A DNA stretch of 64,000 bases from Candidatus Avelusimicrobium gallinaceum (GCA_944324965.1 CALUYH010000005.1:31585-95584), one strand, 5' to 3'; shown: positions 47,022-56,450, counted from the first letter of the stretch. Program-made: numbers and translations. The notes: generated by a model not told the origin, from the letters alone.

Positions 47022-48956
47022 ATGGAAATGTTTGACGAAAAAAACCAATATGTCAGTTTAGCCAACAAGTACCGCCCGCAAAAGTTTGAAGATATGGTCG
47101 GCCAGGAAAGCATTTCCAAAACGTTGCAAAACGCTTTAAAGTCGGGCCGCATTGCCCACGCGTATTTGTTCTACGGCCCGCGCGGCTGCGGCAAAACCAC
47201 CACGGCGCGTATTTTGGCCAAAGCGCTTAACTGCACCGGCAACGGCAACACCAAACCCACGCCGGAACCGTGCGGCCATTGCCCCCAATGCCAGGAAATT
47301 GCCCAAAGCGCCGATATGGACGTGCTGGAGCTGGACGCGGCCAGCAACACGCAGGTGGAAAAAGTACGCGAAGCCATTATTGATACGGTGGCGCTGGCGG
47401 CGTCGCGCGACCGGTTTAAAGTTTTTATTTTGGACGAAGTGCATATGCTTTCGGCCAGTTCGTTTAACGCACTTTTAAAGACGATTGAAGAACCGCCCGC
47501 CCACGTGGTGTTTATCTTGGCCACGACGGAAAAACACAAAGTTCCCGCCACCATTGTCAGCCGCTGCCAGACGTTCCGCTTTCGCCCGATTACGGTGGAA
47601 GAAATCAGCAACCACCTGTTGGATTTGGCCGGTGCGGAAAACATTGATTTGACTCCCGGCGCGGCAAAAATCATCGCCAAAAACGCCGGCGGCGCCATGC
47701 GCGACGCGCTGACGCTGCTGGACCGCGCGATTGCCTATTCCGGCGACCGCATTGACGAAAAACTGGTGGGCGAAATGCTGGGGCTTACCCCGGATGAACT
47801 CTTAAAACAGGCGGTGGAAGCGTTGGTCAAAAAAGACGGCCCCGAGTTGCACCGCGTGTTTGAAACGCTTAAAGAAGAGGGCTTTGATGCCAACGCCTTT
47901 TTGAAAGATTTAAAAAATACCTTGGGCGATTTGTTCTATTTTTCGCTGGGGCAAGGGGACGAGCCGTTCCCGGGCGCGGCCAATGTGCTGGCCGGCGTAT
48001 CGCCCGGATTTTTGGCCCAGCTTTCGCGCAAGATTAACAAGATTATTGAAGAAGTAAAATTTTCCGATAACGCGTTAGTCAGTGCGGAAGTCGGTATGTT
48101 TACGGTAATGGACAGCTGTTTGGATATTGACGCCTTTGTCCGCCGCCTGGAAGCCCTGGAACGCGGGGAAGTCCTGCCGCCTTCGGGCCCGGCCTCGGGC
48201 CGTCCGGCGGCTTCTGCCGCACCCAAACCGGCCGCACAAAAACCGGCCGATACCGCGCGCAGCTTTGCCGCCCCGCGCCCGCAAGCCCAAGCGGCGCCCG
48301 CCGCCGCAACCCCTAAACCGGCAGTGTCCCGCCCGGCTCCGGCGGCCGCGCCCGCGGTGGATGAGATTGTGGCCGAAGACGACGAGGACGATTTGTCCGC
48401 CCCGGCGGCCCCGGTTGTCAGCCGAGCTGTCAGCAACCGCCAGATTTGGGACAAAATGCTCAAACAGTTTGAAAAGAGCCCCTTTGTGTACGATGTGATG
48501 ACCAATTGCACCGTGACGTTTGGCGACACCGAATGGACGCTGTGTTTCGCCCCGGGCAAAGAGTTTTATCAAATTCCGGCGCAAAACAAACTGCCGGATT
48601 TGGAAAAAGCCGCCCAACAAATCAGCGGCCGCGTGATTAAAATCAAACTGGCCACCGCGGAAGAAACCCCGGCGCCTGCCGTGCAGGCCAAGCCGGCTGT
48701 TCCAAAAGCGCCGTCCCGCACGGCCGCCCGCACAACGGCTGCCCAGCCGGCCCCCAAGCCGGCTTCGGGGGTAACGGCCCCGCGTGCCACCGCGCCGCAA
48801 ACGGCCGCCAAAACGGAAGCGATTTCGGACGAGGAACCGTTTGTAAAAGCCAATTTTGAAGCGGACGCCGCGGCTGCCGTTTCGGGTGCGCCGGCCGACA
48901 CGCCCGAAGAAGTAAAAGAAATTTTGGATATTTTTCCCGGGGAGTTGCTGGTTTAA
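47022..48956 (+). CDS. dnaX: DNA polymerase III subunits gamma/tau
   Basis: The clamp-loader ATPase, 644 residues. Walker A is FYGPRGCGKTTTARI near 46-60, the zinc-binding Cys lie in PCGHCPQCQE, the DEVHMLSASSFNALLKTIEEPP region holds Walker B, and the SRC sensor is in VSRCQTFRF. The middle (about 385-470) and late parts (about 555-610) are Ala/Pro-rich linkers, with a folded segment between them that may be the polymerase-binding tau domain. It starts with AGAGG upstream, and recR follows three bases after the stop. Confidence 0.95.
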   Translation: MEMFDEKNQYVSLANKYRPQKFEDMVGQESISKTLQNALKSGRIAHAYLFYGPRGCGKTTTARILAKALNCTGNGNTKPTPEPCGHCPQCQEIAQSADMDVLELDAASNTQVEKVREAIIDTVALAASRDRFKVFILDEVHMLSASSFNALLKTIEEPPAHVVFILATTEKHKVPATIVSRCQTFRFRPITVEEISNHLLDLAGAENIDLTPGAAKIIAKNAGGAMRDALTLLDRAIAYSGDRIDEKLVGEMLGLTPDELLKQAVEALVKKDGPELHRVFETLKEEGFDANAFLKDLKNTLGDLFYFSLGQGDEPFPGAANVLAGVSPGFLAQLSRKINKIIEEVKFSDNALVSAEVGMFTVMDSCLDIDAFVRRLEALERGEVLPPSGPASGRPAASAAPKPAAQKPADTARSFAAPRPQAQAAPAAATPKPAVSRPAPAAAPAVDEIVAEDDEDDLSAPAAPVVSRAVSNRQIWDKMLKQFEKSPFVYDVMTNCTVTFGDTEWTLCFAPGKEFYQIPAQNKLPDLEKAAQQISGRVIKIKLATAEETPAPAVQAKPAVPKAPSRTAARTTAAQPAPKPASGVTAPRATAPQTAAKTEAISDEEPFVKANFEADAAAAVSGAPADTPEEVKEILDIFPGELLV

Positions 48957-48959
48957 TTT

Positions 48960-49553
48960 ATGAAGAGTTTGGACCGTTTTATCCGTGCGTTAAGGCGTCT
49001 GCCCGGCGTAGGCCCTCGGCAGGCGGAGCGTTTTGCCGCGTATTTTTTGCGGGCGTCGCAGGGGGAAACGGAAGAATTTGTCAACGCGCTTTTGTCTATT
49101 AAGCAGGACGTCAAATTGTGCCCGGTGTGCTTTAACTATTGCGAAGGGGGCCTGTGCGATATCTGCCGCGACCCCGACCGCGACCAGGGGCTCATCTGCG
49201 TGGTGGAAGACCCGCAGGATGTGGAATCGCTGGAGAAAACCGGCGCTTACAAAGGGTTGTACCACGTGTTGCACGGGGCCATTTCGCCCATGGACGGCCG
49301 CGGCGCCGAACAGGTGAAAGTACGCGAACTGCTGCAACGGGTGCAGCAAGCCAAAACGCCGGTGCGGGAAGTTATCATCGCCACCGACCCCGACAGCGAA
49401 GGCGAAACGACGGCCTTGTATCTGGCCGATTTGCTGCGCGGATTCGTCGGACAGGTGACGCGTATCGGTTACGGGGTACCGCTGGGCGGCGATATTGACT
49501 ATATGGACGAAATGACGCTGGGATATTCTTTAAAAGGCCGCACCAAACTGTAA
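48960..49553 (+). CDS. recR: Recombination protein RecR
   Basis: A 197-residue RecR, a ring-forming DNA-binding partner of RecO/RecF in gap repair. The N-terminal helix-hairpin-helix is RRLPGVGPRQAERFAAYFL, the zinc finger is CPVCFNYCEGGLCDIC, and the TOPRIM domain contains CVVEDPQDVESLEKTGAYKGLYHVL and IATDPDSEGETTALYL. YbaB, which often lies between dnaX and recR, is missing. The stop overlaps the comEC start as TAATG. Since recF is absent from the dnaA cluster, the protein may act with RecO only. Confidence 0.95.
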   Translation: MKSLDRFIRALRRLPGVGPRQAERFAAYFLRASQGETEEFVNALLSIKQDVKLCPVCFNYCEGGLCDICRDPDRDQGLICVVEDPQDVESLEKTGAYKGLYHVLHGAISPMDGRGAEQVKVRELLQRVQQAKTPVREVIIATDPDSEGETTALYLADLLRGFVGQVTRIGYGVPLGGDIDYMDEMTLGYSLKGRTKL

Positions 49554-51415
49554 TGCACCCCGATATCTACAAGCGCCCGCTGTTGTGGTGTTTGGCGGCG
49601 CTGATTATTCTCTTGCTGTGCTTTTACAGTCCCGCTCCTTCCAAGCGGGACGTTTTTCATTCGCTGGGGCTTAAAACCGTTACCCTCACGGGGCGCGTGG
49701 AAAGTTTTGCCGTCGCCAAGAAAAAATCCAACAACGTAAAACTCAAAGTATTCACCGTCAACGGCCAACCGGCTGACGGCTATGTGTATGCGCGCCTGGC
49801 GCATTTTGACCCGCAGTGGAAGGATACGTTGCAAATCACCGGCCGCCTGCAAACGCCGTACGGCATTGATTTGTTGGGCAATTTTGACTGGCGGCGCTAC
49901 CTGGCTTACCAGGGAATTTTTACCGAAATAAAAAGCGACGACGTCCGCGTGTTGCACCGGGCCGCCTGGCCTTACCGCGCCGTACGGGCGTTGCGCGCCG
50001 ACATCCTGGCGGAATTTAACACGGCTTTCCCGCCGGAACTGGCTGCCATTGCGGGCGGTGTGTTATTGGGCGAGCGCGGGGAAATTTCTTCCGCCTTGTA
50101 TACAGCGTTCCAGGACAGCGGCGCCATTCATTTGCTGGTGGCTTCGGGCGGGAACGTAGGGTTTGTGACGCTGGTGACGGTGGCTTTTTGCGGTTTGTTC
50201 GGCCTCGGCCGCAAGAAAACCCTGCTGACGGCACTGGCGGTAGCGGGGCTTTATACGTTGGCCGCCGGGGCGGACGCCCCGCTGGTGCGGGCGTATTTTA
50301 TGGCAGCGTGTGCGTGCGTCGGTTATTTTTTAGGGCGGAACAGCGGGGTGTTCCAGGGGCTGCTTGTATCGTGCTTTTTGATTTTGTGTTTTCATCCGGC
50401 CTCGGTGTTTGAAACGGGGTTTCAAATGTCGTTTTTGGCCACGTTGGCCATCATCATTTGTTTGAATAATTACGCCTTGCCCGGGCGTTGGCCCAACTGG
50501 GTGCGATTTTTTGCGCAGATTTTTTTGGCCACGCTTTCCACCCAGCTGGCGTTGCTGCCGATATTTACCAATGTGTTTTATAAAGTGTCCGTGACGGGCT
50601 TGCTGTCCAATATGATTTTGGTGCCGTGGGCGTCGGTGCTGATGGCAATGAGTTTTGCCTACTATGTGCTGGCCAAGTTGCATATGGGGATTCTGTTGTA
50701 CGAACCGACGCGGTGGTGCTTGGCGGGATTTAAAACACTGGTGGAATTTTTTGCGGCGTTTCGGTGGTCCAGTTTGCCGGCGGCGGCGTGGAGCGCGGGC
50801 GCGGTGACGGCCTTTTATGTGGGGTTGTTTTGGCTGCTGCATTTGCCGCAAAAAGCGTTTGCGCGCAAGCTGCTGGTGCTGTGTGCGGCCGTGGCGGCAG
50901 GGGCGCTGCTGATACAGGCGGTGTTTTTTGCACACGGGAAGGTGTATTTGTTAAACGAATGGAACAAAAGTGCGGCGCTGGTGCAAATGCCCGGTGGGGA
51001 TATTTTTGTGGTGGGGACAGAAGTAGAACCGCACAAAATGGCCGCGGCCCTGGCCAAGGCGGGCGCTTTACGAGCAACGGACATTTTGGCTTTTACGGGG
51101 GAGGGAACCTCCCCCGCGTGGAAGGAACTGTCCCGCCGGGAACGCGTCCTCCGTCCGTTTGCAGACGGCCTGTGGCCGGGGGATGAAATCACGCTGGGTC
51201 ATACGCGGGTGCGGGTGGAATGGGGGCGGCACCGCACGCGGGCGGGCCGCCTGTGGACGAACGCCGGCTACTCCGGCACGGAGCAGGACGACGTATCCTA
51301 TTGCTTTATGCAAGGTCGAACGAAGGTATGCATCGGGGCGCAGGCCCGCTTTGCCCAAACGGAGGGGAAAATCATCCTCCAGCAAAGAAACCGAACCGTC
51401 CGGCTGAAAATTTAG
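49553..51415 (+). CDS. comEC: ComEC/Rec2-family DNA uptake channel
   Basis: A 620-residue polytopic membrane protein. The N-terminal region (30-155) is the DUF4131/OB-like part, with DLLGNFDWRRYLAYQGIF. The competence domain follows: GVLLGERGEISSALYTAFQDSGAIHLLVASGGNVGFV and FETGFQMSFLATLAII. About ten membrane helices are predicted. The C-terminal part (465-620) occupies the place of the metallo-beta-lactamase domain but has no HxHxDH motif, so the nuclease-like domain looks degenerate. It could be the channel for transformation, though no other com genes are visible here. Confidence 0.88.
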   Translation: MHPDIYKRPLLWCLAALIILLLCFYSPAPSKRDVFHSLGLKTVTLTGRVESFAVAKKKSNNVKLKVFTVNGQPADGYVYARLAHFDPQWKDTLQITGRLQTPYGIDLLGNFDWRRYLAYQGIFTEIKSDDVRVLHRAAWPYRAVRALRADILAEFNTAFPPELAAIAGGVLLGERGEISSALYTAFQDSGAIHLLVASGGNVGFVTLVTVAFCGLFGLGRKKTLLTALAVAGLYTLAAGADAPLVRAYFMAACACVGYFLGRNSGVFQGLLVSCFLILCFHPASVFETGFQMSFLATLAIIICLNNYALPGRWPNWVRFFAQIFLATLSTQLALLPIFTNVFYKVSVTGLLSNMILVPWASVLMAMSFAYYVLAKLHMGILLYEPTRWCLAGFKTLVEFFAAFRWSSLPAAAWSAGAVTAFYVGLFWLLHLPQKAFARKLLVLCAAVAAGALLIQAVFFAHGKVYLLNEWNKSAALVQMPGGDIFVVGTEVEPHKMAAALAKAGALRATDILAFTGEGTSPAWKELSRRERVLRPFADGLWPGDEITLGHTRVRVEWGRHRTRAGRLWTNAGYSGTEQDDVSYCFMQGRTKVCIGAQARFAQTEGKIILQQRNRTVRLKI

Positions 51416-51445
51416 CTATAATAAAAAAGCACCCTGGAGGTTTTT

Positions 51446-51934
51446 ATGGAACAAGCGGAACTTAAACAACATCAGAAATTTTTAAAAGAAGCAATCAAAA
51501 TGGCCCACAAAGGGATGCAGCAAGGCAAAGGCGGTCCCTTTGGCGCGGTGATTGTGAAAGACGGCAAAATCATCGCCCGGGGCTGCAACCAGGTCACCTC
51601 GTCCAACGATCCGACCCGCCACGCCGAAGTGGACGCCATCCGCAAAGCGTGCAAAAAACTGGGCACATTTGAACTTAAGGATTGCGTAATCTATTCTTCC
51701 TGCGAGCCGTGCCCGATGTGTTTGGGTGCCATTTACTGGGCGCGCCCGAAGGCCCTGTTATTTGCGGCGGACCGGTTTACGGCGGCCAAGTACGGCTTTG
51801 ACGATGAATTTATTTATAAAGAAGTTCCCCTGCCGGTGGAACAGCGTTCCTTAAAAACGTATTGCATTGACTTGGAAAACAAGAACAAACCGTTTGAAGA
51901 ATGGAACGATAAAACCGATAAGATTGCTTATTAA
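51446..51934 (+). CDS. guaD: Guanine deaminase (cytidine deaminase fold)
   Basis: A 162-residue zinc deaminase converting guanine to xanthine. The zinc site is HAE (His59, Glu61) in DPTRHAEVDAI and PCPMC (Cys89, Cys92) in SSCEPCPMCLGAIYWARPK. The IVKDGKIIARGCNQVTSSNDP stretch, DEFIYKEV near 120 and a C-terminal Tyr match Bacillus GuaD, whose swapped C-terminal tail completes the active site; tRNA adenosine deaminases lack these. GGAGG lies five bases before the ATG, with a TATAAT box further upstream. A terminator follows. Confidence 0.87.
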   Translation: MEQAELKQHQKFLKEAIKMAHKGMQQGKGGPFGAVIVKDGKIIARGCNQVTSSNDPTRHAEVDAIRKACKKLGTFELKDCVIYSSCEPCPMCLGAIYWARPKALLFAADRFTAAKYGFDDEFIYKEVPLPVEQRSLKTYCIDLENKNKPFEEWNDKTDKIAY

Positions 51935-51941
51935 CCCGTTC

Positions 51942-51966
51942 AACCCCGCTTCGGCGGGGTTTTTTA
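51942..51966 (+). terminator. Terminator after guaD
   Basis: AACCCCGC, TTCG loop, GCGGGGTT, T run. Confidence 0.88.
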
Positions 51967-52028
51967 TGGGGAAAAAGTCCTACCTGCCTTTAGGTCCAAT
52001 GACCCTGGCGGCTGGCGGGCAGAACTTT

Positions 52029-52034
52029 TACAAT
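52029..52034 (+). promoter_or_regulatory. -10 box of a leaderless-type promoter
   Basis: TACAAT seven bases before ATG 52042, with no Shine-Dalgarno sequence between. Confidence 0.5.
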
Positions 52035-52041
52035 AAAAGAG

Positions 52042-53052
52042 ATGAAAAAACTTTTTATTTTATTTTTGTGTTTTCCGGTTCTTGCCCAAGCGCAAACGTG
52101 GGGCAAGGTGTTTAAAAGTGCCCAGCGCGCCGCCGCCACGAAACCGTCTTTAACTTTTTCGGCCAGCCGCCGGGCGCTCCGGCAAGCCCGCCAAACCTTG
52201 GACGTTTTGCCCCCTACCCTCAAAAAATGGATGGACGCACAGCAGGCTCCGTTGGCGCCGGCGGTATCCTCGCGCTTAAACGGCTGGGCCGCTTTAAGCA
52301 ACCGCCTGATGGCCAAAGAAACCGCCCTTCGCCGCGCACAAGTGCAGTTTTTTACCGAACGGCAAAACCGCCCGCTTACCCCCTGGACGGAATTGGCTTC
52401 CCGCACGGAAGCCTTGGCCGCCCGCATTCAAAGCCCGGTGTCGTACGTGGTCGTGGGCGGGAAAGAGCAAGACCTGTCCTCTTTCCTGGCGTTTGAAAAA
52501 TTAGTCAAAACCTATCATCAGCAAAACCCGAAACAGAAAGTATTAGTGTTTTTGGAAATGCTGCCGGACCAGGGAATCCGTTTTACTTCGCCGCACTATG
52601 CGCCGGAACCGTTGCAACGCTACGTGCAGCCGTTTGCCAAAAGCCGTTTGGCGGTAGTGGGAATAGGAGATACGTCGTACCAGCCGAAGGGATATCTGGT
52701 GCAGGAAGAAACCAATTTGTTGGTGTCTGCGGGAGAGGCGCCGGCCTCGGTGTCGGCCCGCAGCGCACATATGCGCGTGCAGCTGGGTAAGTGGCGCAAG
52801 GAATATCCGCAGGCGGTGTTTTTTATCTACACCACGCGCCGTGCGGCCGCGTACGATACGCAATACTCGCTGGCCAACCGCTTGCCGAAAGAAAACACGT
52901 TTGTCGTCAACATTACCAGCGTGCGCAACACGCGGGACTTTTTGTTCCACCGCTGGACGAATTTCAAACAAGCGCGTGCGGGCGTGTACGCCTGGGAAGA
53001 CCCGCAATGGGCCCGCATGAGCGGGTTTGACGCACAAGTGATTTTGCCGTAG
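52042..53052 (+). CDS. Secreted protein of unknown function
   Basis: A 336-residue exported protein, signal peptide about 1-18 (FPVLAQAQ), that I do not recognise. A basic, helical N-terminal region (20-120) is followed by an alpha/beta-looking domain: SYVVVGGKEQDLSSFLAF, KVLVFLEMLPDQGIRF, SRLAVVGIGDTSYQP, AVFFIYTTRRAAAYD and a C-terminal WARMSGFDAQVILP. This strand-helix order faintly recalls the ChaN/erythromycin-esterase-like superfamily, but the usual metal or catalytic residues are not convincing. It is next to no gene with an obvious link. Conserved status should be checked. Confidence 0.6.
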   Translation: MKKLFILFLCFPVLAQAQTWGKVFKSAQRAAATKPSLTFSASRRALRQARQTLDVLPPTLKKWMDAQQAPLAPAVSSRLNGWAALSNRLMAKETALRRAQVQFFTERQNRPLTPWTELASRTEALAARIQSPVSYVVVGGKEQDLSSFLAFEKLVKTYHQQNPKQKVLVFLEMLPDQGIRFTSPHYAPEPLQRYVQPFAKSRLAVVGIGDTSYQPKGYLVQEETNLLVSAGEAPASVSARSAHMRVQLGKWRKEYPQAVFFIYTTRRAAAYDTQYSLANRLPKENTFVVNITSVRNTRDFLFHRWTNFKQARAGVYAWEDPQWARMSGFDAQVILP

Positions 53053-53057
53053 CCGAT

Positions 53058-54476
53058 TTATAACGTAATAGGCAGCTGCCCCGTTGCCGGGCGGATGCCC
53101 AGCAGCACTTCCGCCGCCGCCTGTTGAAACACCGGGGACGGGCTGTATGTAAACAACAGGCTTTTGCACGTCAGGCCGCGCACGGACCACGGGTTGGCAA
53201 AGCTGACAGTCACGCTTTCCTGCCCCAAAGGCAGGGCCTGCTGCACTTGCCGGATTTCCTGTTCGTCCAGGCCGATTTTTCCTTTAAAGGCCTGGTACCG
53301 CCGCCAACACAATATCGCCAGTTTACCGACCGGCTGCCCCTGAAAGGGCTCCGTTTGTACGCCGTTGGCTTCCAACGTGCGCAAAAACGGCGAGGCCGAG
53401 AGGTTTTCGTCATTTCCTACCGAAAGATAATACAACGTTTCCCCGGGGCTTATCCGAAAAGACTCGCCTTTTTGCGTAAGGGCTTTGTGTGCGGTGCGGA
53501 CGGAAAAATCCGTCGGCGCGAAAGCCGCCGCTTGCGTGAGCGGGGGGACTTCGTCCGCGCGGGCGCAAAGCAGGTTTTGCATTTGCTCGGCGCGGGCAAT
53601 CAGCGGGTGCGGCAGCGTTTGGGAATTTAAAAATTGCAGCAGTTCAAACGGTTTTTCGGGCACCAACAACACGTGCGCGCCCGCAAACAGCGCGGCCAGG
53701 GCGGCCTGCTTTTCGTTGCCGAGGGCTTTCATACACAACGCGTCGGTGGAAATGCAGCCCGTAAAACCCATTTTCTGTTGGAGTAAGTCGTGCAAAATCG
53801 GGCGGGAAACGGAAGCCGGGTTTTGTGCGTCCAAGGAAGGCACCAATAAATGCCCCGCCATCACGCAATCGGCCTGCGCCAGCAGGCGGCGGAAAGGCAA
53901 TAATTCGTGTTCCCAAATGTGTTCTTTGCTGGAAAGCAGCACGGGCAGGGCCAGGTGCGAGTCCGTACCGGTGTTCCCGTGCCCCGGAAAATGCTTTAAA
54001 CTGTTTAACGCGCCCCCTTGGCCGAGCCCTTTCATAAACGCGCCAGCCAGCCGGATTACGAGCTCCGGGTCCGCCCCGAACGAACGCGTATTGACGATGG
54101 GGTTATCCGCCCGGTCCGCCAGGTCCACCACCGGGGCAAACACCCAATCCACCCCGATGCTTTTGGCTTGCCGGGCCGTGAGGAGTCCTTTTTCAAAGGC
54201 TAAATTTTCGTCCCCGGCCGCCCCCAGCGCCAGGTTGGAGGGAAGCAGCTCCGCATCCGGCAGCCAGCGGCCCAAGCCGTCCTCGTAATCGGCCGAGATT
54301 AAAATCCGTTTATGGGGCGAAGCGGCGCGCAGGGCCTGCGTCAAAGCAGATACCTCTGTGCGGGTGCCACCGTACAGGCAGAACCCGCCCACGCCCAAAC
54401 GGGCCAGGCGGAGGGCTTCTTCTTTATCGGTCTTGCCGAACCAAAAGCCGGGATGTACTAAACGGTTGATGTTCAT
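53058..54476 (-). CDS. nagZ: Glycoside hydrolase family 3, NagZ-like beta-N-acetylglucosaminidase
   Basis: A 472-residue GH3 enzyme likely to cleave GlcNAc from anhydro-muropeptides in the cytoplasm. The NagZ signature KHFPGHGNTGTDSH is at 161-174, with the His-Asp pair acting as acid/base, and the nucleophile is Asp245 in STDALCMKAL. A C-terminal domain of about 130 residues resembles the second domain of Bacillus NagZ. ATG 54476 overlaps the anmK stop as ATGA; an extended frame upstream of it was rejected because it lies in anmK. Last gene of the murein-recycling operon; no signal peptide. Confidence 0.88.
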   Translation of the reverse strand: MNINRLVHPGFWFGKTDKEEALRLARLGVGGFCLYGGTRTEVSALTQALRAASPHKRILISADYEDGLGRWLPDAELLPSNLALGAAGDENLAFEKGLLTARQAKSIGVDWVFAPVVDLADRADNPIVNTRSFGADPELVIRLAGAFMKGLGQGGALNSLKHFPGHGNTGTDSHLALPVLLSSKEHIWEHELLPFRRLLAQADCVMAGHLLVPSLDAQNPASVSRPILHDLLQQKMGFTGCISTDALCMKALGNEKQAALAALFAGAHVLLVPEKPFELLQFLNSQTLPHPLIARAEQMQNLLCARADEVPPLTQAAAFAPTDFSVRTAHKALTQKGESFRISPGETLYYLSVGNDENLSASPFLRTLEANGVQTEPFQGQPVGKLAILCWRRYQAFKGKIGLDEQEIRQVQQALPLGQESVTVSFANPWSVRGLTCKSLLFTYSPSPVFQQAAAEVLLGIRPATGQLPITL

Positions 54477-55561
54477 AGTGAGATTTTCCCTAATATCGTT
54501 GCGCGGGACGCCCCTGTGGCGCGCGGGCAGTGGTTGGTGTGTTTGTGCAAAGCCAGCCACGCAAACAGCGCAAACGCCGCGCTTTCTTTGGCTTGGGGGT
54601 CAATGCCGTAGGAAAGCGTGGTGGTAATTTTTACGTGCGGCAATAATTCCTGTAAGTACGTAAGCAAGGTTTTATTGTAGCACCCGCCGCCCGAAACCAC
54701 CAGTTCCTTTTGGCAGGTTTTGGGCACAAAATCCGTAACGGCCCGGGCGACAGCCGCCGCCGTAAAGTACGTAAGCGTGGCCAAGCAATCGGCCGCACAG
54801 GCAAAGCGTTTGGGCGGAAAGTATTTATCCAGGTACGCTTGACCAAAGGTGTTTTTGTCCAGGCTCTTGGGCGGCTTTTGCACAAAATAGGCTTGGCGCA
54901 GCAAGCGGCGCACAAGGGCTGTGTCCGGCGAGCCTTGAGCGGCGGTTTGGCCGTTTTTGTCAAACGGTTTATGCAGCAGCTGTTGGGCGGCCAAATCGAT
55001 GAGGGTATTGCCGGGGCCGACATCAAAACCGAAGGTCTGGATGTTTTTGCCGACCACGGAAAAATTGGAAATGCCGCCCACGTTGAGCAAAATTTTGGGG
55101 GCGGAGCGGCCCCAGATGTATTCGTCAAAAAAAGGAATGAGCGGCGCGCCTTCGCCGTTAAGAGCCATATCCGCCGGGCGGAAGTCCGACACGACCGGCT
55201 TGCCAAACGCGGCCGCCAAAAAGGACGGCTCCCCGATTTGCAGCGTGTTGGGGATTTTGTCGTGCGGCCCGTGATAAACGGTTTGCCCGTGCGAACCGAT
55301 GACCAGCAAATGGTTGGGCGAAAGGTGAAAGTCCCGCAGAAATTTCTGCACGATTTGCGCGTACAGGCGGCCCAGTTCAAAATGCAGGGCGGAAAGTTCC
55401 GGCGCCCGCAGAGAATACGCCTTCAGCAGTTTTTGCTGCAAGGCGGGCGGATAGACATAGTTTTTAAAATGCAACACTTTAAACGGCCGCACCGACACCG
55501 CGCAGACGGTTAATCCGTCGGCGCTGGTGCCGCTCATCAGCCCCAGTGCAAAGTTAGGCAT
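54473..55561 (-). CDS. anmK: Anhydro-N-acetylmuramic acid kinase
   Basis: A 362-residue kinase converting anhydroMurNAc to MurNAc 6-phosphate. The ATP-binding loop GLMSGTSADGLTVCAV is at the N-terminus, with NVGGISNFSVV, FDVGPGNTLIDLAA and VVSGGGCYNKTLL further on, all family motifs. It overlaps murQ by eight bases and nagZ by four, so the three are [18 protein letters not shown]. It acts between NagZ, which releases the sugar, and MurQ, which splits off lactate. Confidence 0.95.
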   Translation of the reverse strand: MPNFALGLMSGTSADGLTVCAVSVRPFKVLHFKNYVYPPALQQKLLKAYSLRAPELSALHFELGRLYAQIVQKFLRDFHLSPNHLLVIGSHGQTVYHGPHDKIPNTLQIGEPSFLAAAFGKPVVSDFRPADMALNGEGAPLIPFFDEYIWGRSAPKILLNVGGISNFSVVGKNIQTFGFDVGPGNTLIDLAAQQLLHKPFDKNGQTAAQGSPDTALVRRLLRQAYFVQKPPKSLDKNTFGQAYLDKYFPPKRFACAADCLATLTYFTAAAVARAVTDFVPKTCQKELVVSGGGCYNKTLLTYLQELLPHVKITTTLSYGIDPQAKESAAFALFAWLALHKHTNHCPRATGASRATILGKISL

Positions 55562-56450
55562 CTATCACCTTGGTTAAAAAACCGTTTTGTTTTTTTAATA
55601 ATTTTTCGGCTTCGGCCCGGGATACGTGTTTTTTGTGCATTACCACGGCCGTTTTGACGTTTTTGCCCGCGGCCGCCAGCAGTTTGGCGGCGGTTTTTTC
55701 GTCCGCGCCGGATACGGTGCAAATCAGCCGAATGGCCCGCGCCACCAGTTTTTGGTTGGTGGGCTGGACGTCAATCATCAGGTTGCCGTACGTTTTGCCG
55801 CACAGCGTCATCGCGCCGGTCGTGATGGCGTTTAACGCCATTTTGGTGGCCGTGCCGGCTTTCATCCGGGTGGAGCCGCACAACGCTTCCGGCCCGGTGG
55901 GCAGGAAAATGTGCACCTGCGCCTGCGGGCAGACGGCTTGCGGATTGCACGAAATAAGCGCCGTGTGCGCGCCCAGGCGTTGGGCTTCCTGCAACGCGCC
56001 CATTACATAGGGCGTGCGGCCGCTGGCCGTGAGGCCGATGACCAAATCTTCTTTTTGGGCGGCACGGCGGATTTCCTGCGCGCCCTGTTTGTCGTTGTCT
56101 TCGGCGCCTTCCTGCGAGCGGAACACGGCTTTTTTGCCGCCGGCAATCAGGCCGATAATTTGCGACGGTTTGGTGCCAAACGTCGGCACGCATTCCACCG
56201 CTTCCAAAATGCCCAGCCGCCCGCTGGTGCCGGCGCCGATGAAAATGATTTTATGTTTGTTTGCATAGGCGTGGGCGGCCATTACCATTACGGCGGCGAT
56301 TTCCTTGTTGGCGGCTTTTACGGCGCGGGCGGCGTTGAAATCTTCGGCATTTATTTTGCGGGCAATCTGCCGCGGGGTGGATTTATCCAAATCCAGCGTA
56401 TGCGGGTTGCGCGTTTCGGTTGCCAGCGCGTTTAAATTGACGGGTTTCAC
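55554..56450 (-). CDS. murQ: N-acetylmuramic acid 6-phosphate etherase
   Basis: A 298-residue SIS-domain lyase that splits MurNAc 6-phosphate into GlcNAc 6-phosphate and lactate. Family motifs are TETRNPHTLDLDKSTPRQIARKINAED at the N-terminus, IGAGTSGRLGILEAVECVPTFG, GLTASGRTPYVMGALQEA and STRMKAGTATKMALNAITTGAM. It overlaps ampG by four bases (ATGA). Its product can enter amino-sugar metabolism. Confidence 0.95.
   Translation of the reverse strand: MKPVNLNALATETRNPHTLDLDKSTPRQIARKINAEDFNAARAVKAANKEIAAVMVMAAHAYANKHKIIFIGAGTSGRLGILEAVECVPTFGTKPSQIIGLIAGGKKAVFRSQEGAEDNDKQGAQEIRRAAQKEDLVIGLTASGRTPYVMGALQEAQRLGAHTALISCNPQAVCPQAQVHIFLPTGPEALCGSTRMKAGTATKMALNAITTGAMTLCGKTYGNLMIDVQPTNQKLVARAIRLICTVSGADEKTAAKLLAAAGKNVKTAVVMHKKHVSRAEAEKLLKKQNGFLTKVIDA

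Noticed and set aside
47917..47930. T TTA AAA heptamer in dnaX as a programmed frameshift site
   Set aside because: It is in frame but falls inside conserved domain III, too early to make a functional gamma subunit, and no stimulatory hairpin is obvious.
51975..52028. Possible riboswitch upstream of the unknown gene at 52042 (GGTC-CAAT-GACC nested in CTGCC...GGCAG)
   Set aside because: Short inverted segments are present, but they match no riboswitch class known to me and lie upstream of the probable transcription start.
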